From positions 1-10,872 of the forward strand of contig QNAU01000023.1 in assembly GCA_003641545.1 (NCBI GenBank): a stretch of 10,872 nucleotides of DNA. The letters are read 5' to 3'. The stretch comes from Thermotoga sp. (GTDB taxonomy: Bacteria > Thermotogota > Thermotogae > B21-G9). The translations under genes and the position numbers were made by a program. Below the pieces are notes generated by a model. The model was not told the origin of the DNA and ran no database searches. It worked only from the letters and a program-made list of their open reading frames with translations. This document shows, one piece after another, positions 6,624 through 10,872 of the stretch (position 1 is the first letter of the stretch; each line of letters begins with the position of its first letter).

Positions 6624-9600
6624 CCTTTTCTCTCCATTTCATCCATCATCTTAAAAATCGTGAGTCCCATTCTGGGAATATCTATCAATCTTTTCATAAG
6701 TTCCTTGATCTCAATTTCATTCATGGACTGAATCCTATCAATTATCTCCGGCTTGACGTACGTCTCGTGATACTCCTTGAACCACTCTTGGAAACGATAC
6801 ATCAGTTTTATTTCGTCCAGATTTAGCAGTTCATTATCAGGTATTGAATCGACGAAATCCCAAACCGCTTCATCTTCCAGTTGATCCACACTCTCTTCAA
6901 AAATCCCTAACTTTTCCCGGTACATCTTCACCACGTCTTCTTCCTTCAAACCCTTCAAAAAACTGAGGAGCGATTTCAGATCAATCTTTTCGAAATCTTC
7001 CCGTGTTCTACGATCCATATCAAGTAAAGTTTCCATATCTTTCCTCACCTTCTCATCTTTCAACACATAAGGTGATAGTTTCATCTTCTTCAGAAAATTC
7101 TCCAGTTCTTCTCCAAGGAAATTCGAGATCTCGGACCTGATTTTATCCTTCAAATTTTCAAGGCTTATCTCTCCATATATATCTTTGACCAGATGTTTCG
7201 CGCTGATTTCCGAAAGGGTGGGACTCAATTTTTCTTCGAGTTTTGATATCAGGGTATTGAGCATATCACTCTCGATATCTTTCAGAACGGAACTTATGAA
7301 ATTCTCCAATGCACTTCCAACATCGTTGAAGATACGAGTTCCCTCATCGAGTTTTTCAACGTAATCGAGATTTTCCTCTTTCCCTTTTTCCATATAATCC
7401 AACAGCTTTTCAATTCCTCCGTTTCTCCTCACCTTCGGGTGATATCGAAACAGCCATATCGGATATTTGAAATCCTTCAAAAATTCGGATACCACCTCTT
7501 CTGGGAATACCGTACCCCGACAATTTAAACCGAAGATTCCACAGAGTTTTTTCGCGATGTCGAGTTCTCTAATCACATCCTTCATTATTTCTTTGACCTT
7601 CCCCTCATCCCATCTCGGGATCTCTTCCTGCATTTTCCTTACTAATCTTTGAAATATCTTCTTCGGGTCCCCCACTTCAAAATCGAAAGATCTCAAAAAT
7701 CCATCAAGTGCTTCTTCGTATTTGAATCTTTTCAAAATGAAGTCTCTAATACCTTCCAAATTCACTGGAATATCCTTCTTGCATATATTGTGAAGCGATT
7801 TCATCTCGTCTTCCATCTGATTTTTTTGCGAATATTCCTTCGAAATCTGAGCGAGAATATCGACGACTTTTTTCTGTTTATCCCCCATCTCGGGATGGTA
7901 TTTCAAAAGCCAGATTGGATATCCAATCTCTTTTATCCGACTCCTCATAGTATCTACAGCTTTCGTGAGCGATTTCAAATCGGACTCTATGAAAACCTTC
8001 TCGACGAATCTTATGAAATACTCCTGATGTTCGCCCAATTTCTTTATGAACTTCTTATCCCCGCCCTTACCCTCTTTGACCACATCGCTGAACAACTTCG
8101 TCATCTCATTTGGATTCAGAGGTCCCTCCTCTACCCCGTCTCTGTAGTAATGATCCAGGTACTCCTTCATTAACACGCCGAGAATAACGTAAGTTAAGGA
8201 TGAGTTGTAAAGGCCAAATGGTGGATTGCTGAGCGTTGACCATATTTCACCGACGCTCACTTCGTTTCTGTTCTCAAACAGCTTCTTTATAGCTTTCCTC
8301 ATTCTGCATATCGGAATTTGATCTTGGCAGTTCTCATCGATGATGTTCCAACTACGATCTACAACTCTCCAAACGACTCTCAATAACTCCTCAAGTTCAT
8401 TGTACTTTCTCGATAAACTCATACCTTTCAGGACCTTCTCCATACAGGACTTACCCGTTTCCCATTTCCACAGCGGATCACTTTTCACATATCTATCAAA
8501 GCCATACGGGAATCTTTTCTCTATAATTTTTTCTATCTGATCTATAACATCGTTGCTGTTTGGAACCAGAATAGGTTTTTCCATGTCTTTGGAAAAAACG
8601 TAATAATAGGCGGTTTCCGATTGGTATTCCCTATCCAATATTCGGAATATCTCATCCTTAGCGTCAAAAGAAATTCTATAGTTCCTATCTTTTTCAGCGC
8701 TCTTGTAGTATTTTACGTAATCCTCCAAATCATCCCAAATCTCACCTATACTTTTTTGAACCACCACGACCAACGTGTGTTCCGGGATATCTTCGAATTT
8801 CGAGATCACATCTTGGATCGAAACCATATCATTGGTAGGAATCGTGACGAGAAGCCCCACTTTATGACCTTTCGGTTCGGGAATCCTGGATATTTTTAGG
8901 TTCTCCCATCGCTCGAAAGAATATTCCAGCCTTTCTTCCAATCTATTCTGTCCCCTCGTGAATTTGGAGAAAAAGATATCGCGGAGTCTTTCTTCGAAAT
9001 CTTTGAACTCGAAGATGTCCTCAGGTTTGGCTTCAACCTCCACATCCACGAAGTTGGAGGGGATGAGATATTCCTTACCGAGTTTGACAACAGCTCTTTT
9101 GGAACGAAGTTCTTCAATTATCTCAGAGATTCTGCCATCGAGAGGGGTTTCTGAAAAAACCTTTGATATCTCGTCCACAGAGGAAGCTTTAAAACCACTC
9201 ACATTTTCCTTGAAAAACTGAAAAAGTGCTATGATCTTCAAAACTCTTTGAGAATCTTCATCGAGGATTTTCTCAAAATTTTTTAAATGGTTGGTGAATT
9301 TCCAAACATTACTTTTACCGAGCTGGGGTGAGAAGTAATCCCATACCACATCAGCGGTGAGGAGTTCCCAACCATCGTTGGGATGCGTTTTCAAAAATTC
9401 GGGATATCTTTCACTCATGAATTTGAACATGCTTCTCTCCTGGGATCCGAAGTTCGATGTCAAATCTATGAGAGCCTTCACCGCGTAGGGATGAAGAGGA
9501 AAAATTTTTTCGAAGATGTTGTAAGGTTTGTCATCATATTCGAAAAGTTCTTCTATCAGAGGTTCAAGCTTCTCCCTGCCTCGGGTGTAAACAGTCTGGA

Positions 9601-10573
9601 TATGTTCCTTCCATTTGAATTCATCCAATTTTTGAAGAACCTTTCCCAGCATGTCTATAGCGGTCGGAGGTTCCATGTCGTAGTGTATACGGTAGTCGAA
9701 TCTGTCTCTGAGCTTTTCAAAGCTTTCTTTTTCCCAAGTAGTCCTGATGTTCTCGGGTGGTATGTGGGTTATCAGGATGAAATGAATGGGCTTTCTCAGG
9801 TTCTGAACAACCCGCTGGAGCGTTTCCACGGGTGGTCGAAGGTTGTTGAAAAAGCTGGTGAACTCATCCCATATGAACAGGATCCTCTTGTACTCCGTCT
9901 TCGAAACCATGGCGCCCAGAATCTTCTCGATATCTTCCACGTTCGATGCTGGGGGGTTGAATCCTTCCTTGGAGAGTATATCCATGAGTTCTCCGAAATC
10001 ATCAACACTCACTTTATCCTTGGTAAACCACTCGAGGAGTTCCTCGCCCGACGAGAACCGACTTCTGTAATATTTCTCAGCTATTCTATCCCAATCGATT
10101 GAACGTTCTTTCAATTTTTCTCTCACGGTTTCGAAAACGGAACCAGGATTTACCCCCACTTCTTTCAACTTATTCTCGATTTCTCTTGCCACGATGTACA
10201 TGAACTTCTCGTGTGTGTTCACTTCTGAAGCCCCATCTCTGTATATGACGAGAGGTTTGGAAGTATTCCTGACTGATATCACCTTCTCACGTTCATCGAT
10301 CTTGAGGTTCTCTAAGTAATCTTCTATGTTTTCCAACCTATCTTCGAGAAGATGTTTTATGACGAAAGAAGCGTGCGTTTTACCCGTACCATACGGACCG
10401 TAAAGCCATACATGTCCTTCCCTTTCAAGTACATCCAACACACTTTTGAGGAATTCTTCGAACTTCCCATGTGGTATGAAAGTCTTCCACAGATCCTTGT
10501 TCTCCTCGTCTTCCGCTTTTGTGAAAACCGCGATAAAATCTTCCCTGACCCTGGCGATATCCCAATAACTCAT
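6620..10573 (-). CDS. brxC: BREX large P-loop ATPase, BrxC/PglY type
   Basis: Large cytoplasmic ATPase, 1317 residues, within the 1100-1400 range usual for BrxC/PglY, which is essential in BREX systems. The N-terminal ATPase domain has Walker A GPYGTGKT (59-66), Walker B ILFIWDEF (231-238, D236/E237) and a sensor-like ILITH (266-270) after RVVQNLRKPIHF, the order expected of these AAA ATPases. The remaining 900 or more residues are long, charged and mostly helical, with coiled-coil-like stretches. The phrase YPIWLLKYHP (885-894) recurs as YPIWLFRYHP (1037-1046), suggesting a repeated helical module. A GTG at 10582 would add three residues, but AAGGAG (10582-10587) lies 8 bases before the ATG at 10573, so that is the start. 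The ATG overlaps the upstream gene's TGA by four bases, and the 3' end overlaps pglZ by four. The BREX ATPase assignment is strong; the choice between the names BrxC and PglY rests on context. Confidence 0.9.
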   Translation of the reverse strand: MSYWDIARVREDFIAVFTKAEDEENKDLWKTFIPHGKFEEFLKSVLDVLEREGHVWLYGPYGTGKTHASFVIKHLLEDRLENIEDYLENLKIDEREKVISVRNTSKPLVIYRDGASEVNTHEKFMYIVAREIENKLKEVGVNPGSVFETVREKLKERSIDWDRIAEKYYRSRFSSGEELLEWFTKDKVSVDDFGELMDILSKEGFNPPASNVEDIEKILGAMVSKTEYKRILFIWDEFTSFFNNLRPPVETLQRVVQNLRKPIHFILITHIPPENIRTTWEKESFEKLRDRFDYRIHYDMEPPTAIDMLGKVLQKLDEFKWKEHIQTVYTRGREKLEPLIEELFEYDDKPYNIFEKIFPLHPYAVKALIDLTSNFGSQERSMFKFMSERYPEFLKTHPNDGWELLTADVVWDYFSPQLGKSNVWKFTNHLKNFEKILDEDSQRVLKIIALFQFFKENVSGFKASSVDEISKVFSETPLDGRISEIIEELRSKRAVVKLGKEYLIPSNFVDVEVEAKPEDIFEFKDFEERLRDIFFSKFTRGQNRLEERLEYSFERWENLKISRIPEPKGHKVGLLVTIPTNDMVSIQDVISKFEDIPEHTLVVVVQKSIGEIWDDLEDYVKYYKSAEKDRNYRISFDAKDEIFRILDREYQSETAYYYVFSKDMEKPILVPNSNDVIDQIEKIIEKRFPYGFDRYVKSDPLWKWETGKSCMEKVLKGMSLSRKYNELEELLRVVWRVVDRSWNIIDENCQDQIPICRMRKAIKKLFENRNEVSVGEIWSTLSNPPFGLYNSSLTYVILGVLMKEYLDHYYRDGVEEGPLNPNEMTKLFSDVVKEGKGGDKKFIKKLGEHQEYFIRFVEKVFIESDLKSLTKAVDTMRSRIKEIGYPIWLLKYHPEMGDKQKKVVDILAQISKEYSQKNQMEDEMKSLHNICKKDIPVNLEGIRDFILKRFKYEEALDGFLRSFDFEVGDPKKIFQRLVRKMQEEIPRWDEGKVKEIMKDVIRELDIAKKLCGIFGLNCRGTVFPEEVVSEFLKDFKYPIWLFRYHPKVRRNGGIEKLLDYMEKGKEENLDYVEKLDEGTRIFNDVGSALENFISSVLKDIESDMLNTLISKLEEKLSPTLSEISAKHLVKDIYGEISLENLKDKIRSEISNFLGEELENFLKKMKLSPYVLKDEKVRKDMETLLDMDRRTREDFEKIDLKSLLSFLKGLKEEDVVKMYREKLGIFEESVDQLEDEAVWDFVDSIPDNELLNLDEIKLMYRFQEWFKEYHETYVKPEIIDRIQSMNEIEIKELMKRLIDIPRMGLTIFKMMDEMERKG
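7436..7465 (-). repeat. BrxC internal protein repeat, copy 2
   Basis: Encodes YPIWLFRYHP at residues 1037-1046 of the BrxC-type ATPase, matching copy 1 at eight of ten positions and conservatively at the other two. It is repeated at the protein rather than the DNA level. Confidence 0.6.
7892..7921 (-). repeat. BrxC internal protein repeat, copy 1
   Basis: Encodes YPIWLLKYHP at residues 885-894. Copy 2 lies 152 residues further on. Both are preceded by a helical stretch and followed by charged residues, which suggests two copies of one structural module. Confidence 0.6.
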
Positions 10574-10872
10574 GAACACCACTCCTTAAGACAATCCTCT
10601 ATCCTCCGTATTTCACCCATTTTTGATACGATTCCAAGGGCTTCGTATTCACCGATTCCGAACACCTCCATCGGGGAACCTTCGAATTTCAAGGTTTTGA
10701 GATCCACCGATTTTCCGAATTTCAAGGCATTATGAGCAGATATTACTACCGCCCTTCTGACATACTCTTCATCCAGAACCAATCCCATTTTTTCAATGGC
10801 GATAACCTTTCTCCCAACCAGAACGGGTTTTCCAATTCCCATATCTCTCAAAGGACTGTGTTTGAGTGTTTC
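10570..10872 (-). CDS. C-terminal 100 residues of the gene upstream of brxC; candidate BrxP (partial)
   Basis: Reading frame open to the right edge, so only the 3' end is present. The visible tail (ETLKHSPLRDMGIGKPVLVG... to ...RRIEDCLKEWCS) alternates beta-like hydrophobic stretches (KPVLVGRKVIAIEKMG) with short helices. It contains VFGIGEYEALGIVSKMGEI and looks like a small C-terminal alpha/beta or PUA-like domain. No catalytic motif is in view. The TTG at 10851 and later Met codons are internal and not taken as starts, because the frame continues upstream of them. The gene overlaps brxC by four bases (ATGA), so it is part of the same operon. In type 4 BREX the gene before brxC is brxP, a PAPS-reductase-family protein related to DndC. 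That is the favoured identity by position only. A methyltransferase or an unrelated defence gene is not excluded. Confidence 0.7.
   Translation of the reverse strand, partial: ETLKHSPLRDMGIGKPVLVGRKVIAIEKMGLVLDEEYVRRAVVISAHNALKFGKSVDLKTLKFEGSPMEVFGIGEYEALGIVSKMGEIRRIEDCLKEWCS
10582..10587 (-). promoter_or_regulatory. Ribosome binding site of brxC (decides its start)
   Basis: The minus strand reads AAGGAG within the last codons of the upstream gene. It is 8 bases from the ATG at 10573 but only 2 from the GTG at 10582, so the ATG is preferred. Placing the site inside the upstream gene supports translational coupling. Confidence 0.7.

Noticed and set aside
7649..8173. 174-codon plus-strand open frame
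   Set aside because: Antisense to the middle of brxC; a by-product of its codon use.
9383..10102. 239-codon plus-strand open frame
   Set aside because: It lies wholly opposite the ATPase domain of brxC, whose Walker motifs fix the real frame. The predicted peptide shows no family features.
1..10872. CRISPR array, tRNA, rRNA, insertion sequence or phage genes
   Set aside because: I saw no regularly spaced direct repeats, no tRNA-like or rRNA sequence, and no recognisable transposase or integrase. Absence is by reading only, not by a search.

Overview
The window looks bacterial. It has compact, tightly spaced genes on one strand, strong AGGAGG-type ribosome binding sites, moderate GC (about 40% by eye), Glu/Lys/Ile-rich proteins and arginine encoded mostly by AGA/AGG, with frequent ATA. 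This style fits thermophilic bacteria such as Thermotogota. There is no rRNA or marker gene, so the taxon is an inference of low confidence. Every well supported gene is on the minus strand and is best read from right to left.

Right part (10872 to 2995): a four-gene, overlapping defence operon. It begins with the last 100 codons of a gene entering from outside the window. Then come a 1317-residue P-loop ATPase (BrxC/PglY type), a 726-residue PglZ alkaline-phosphatase-superfamily protein and a 482-residue AAA+ protein of the BrxL family without a Lon protease domain. The genes overlap by 4, 4 and 1 bases, so they are almost certainly translated from one mRNA. BrxC + PglZ + BrxL with no PglX methyltransferase, BrxA, BrxB or PglW in view matches the compact type 4 BREX layout (brxP-brxC-pglZ-brxL). 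The cut-off first gene would then be the 3' end of brxP, which encodes a PAPS-reductase-family protein. Its visible tail does not include the diagnostic part, so that name is inferred from position.

Middle (2994 to 2568): about 430 bases without a recognised gene. It holds a clean minus-strand rho-independent terminator, a doubtful 63-codon plus-strand reading frame that carries on in frame past two TGA codons, and no obvious transposon ends, CRISPR or tRNA.

Left part (2554 to 1): a three-gene housekeeping-type operon. It encodes an MscS-family small-conductance mechanosensitive channel, an ABC-2 type exporter ATPase that starts inside the channel gene, and the first 274 codons of the partner membrane permease, which runs off the left edge.

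The BREX proteins would act together against phage: PglZ and the ATPases in modification and/or exclusion, with BrxL as the DNA-binding AAA+ effector. The exporter and the channel are unrelated membrane functions separated from the defence operon by the terminator.
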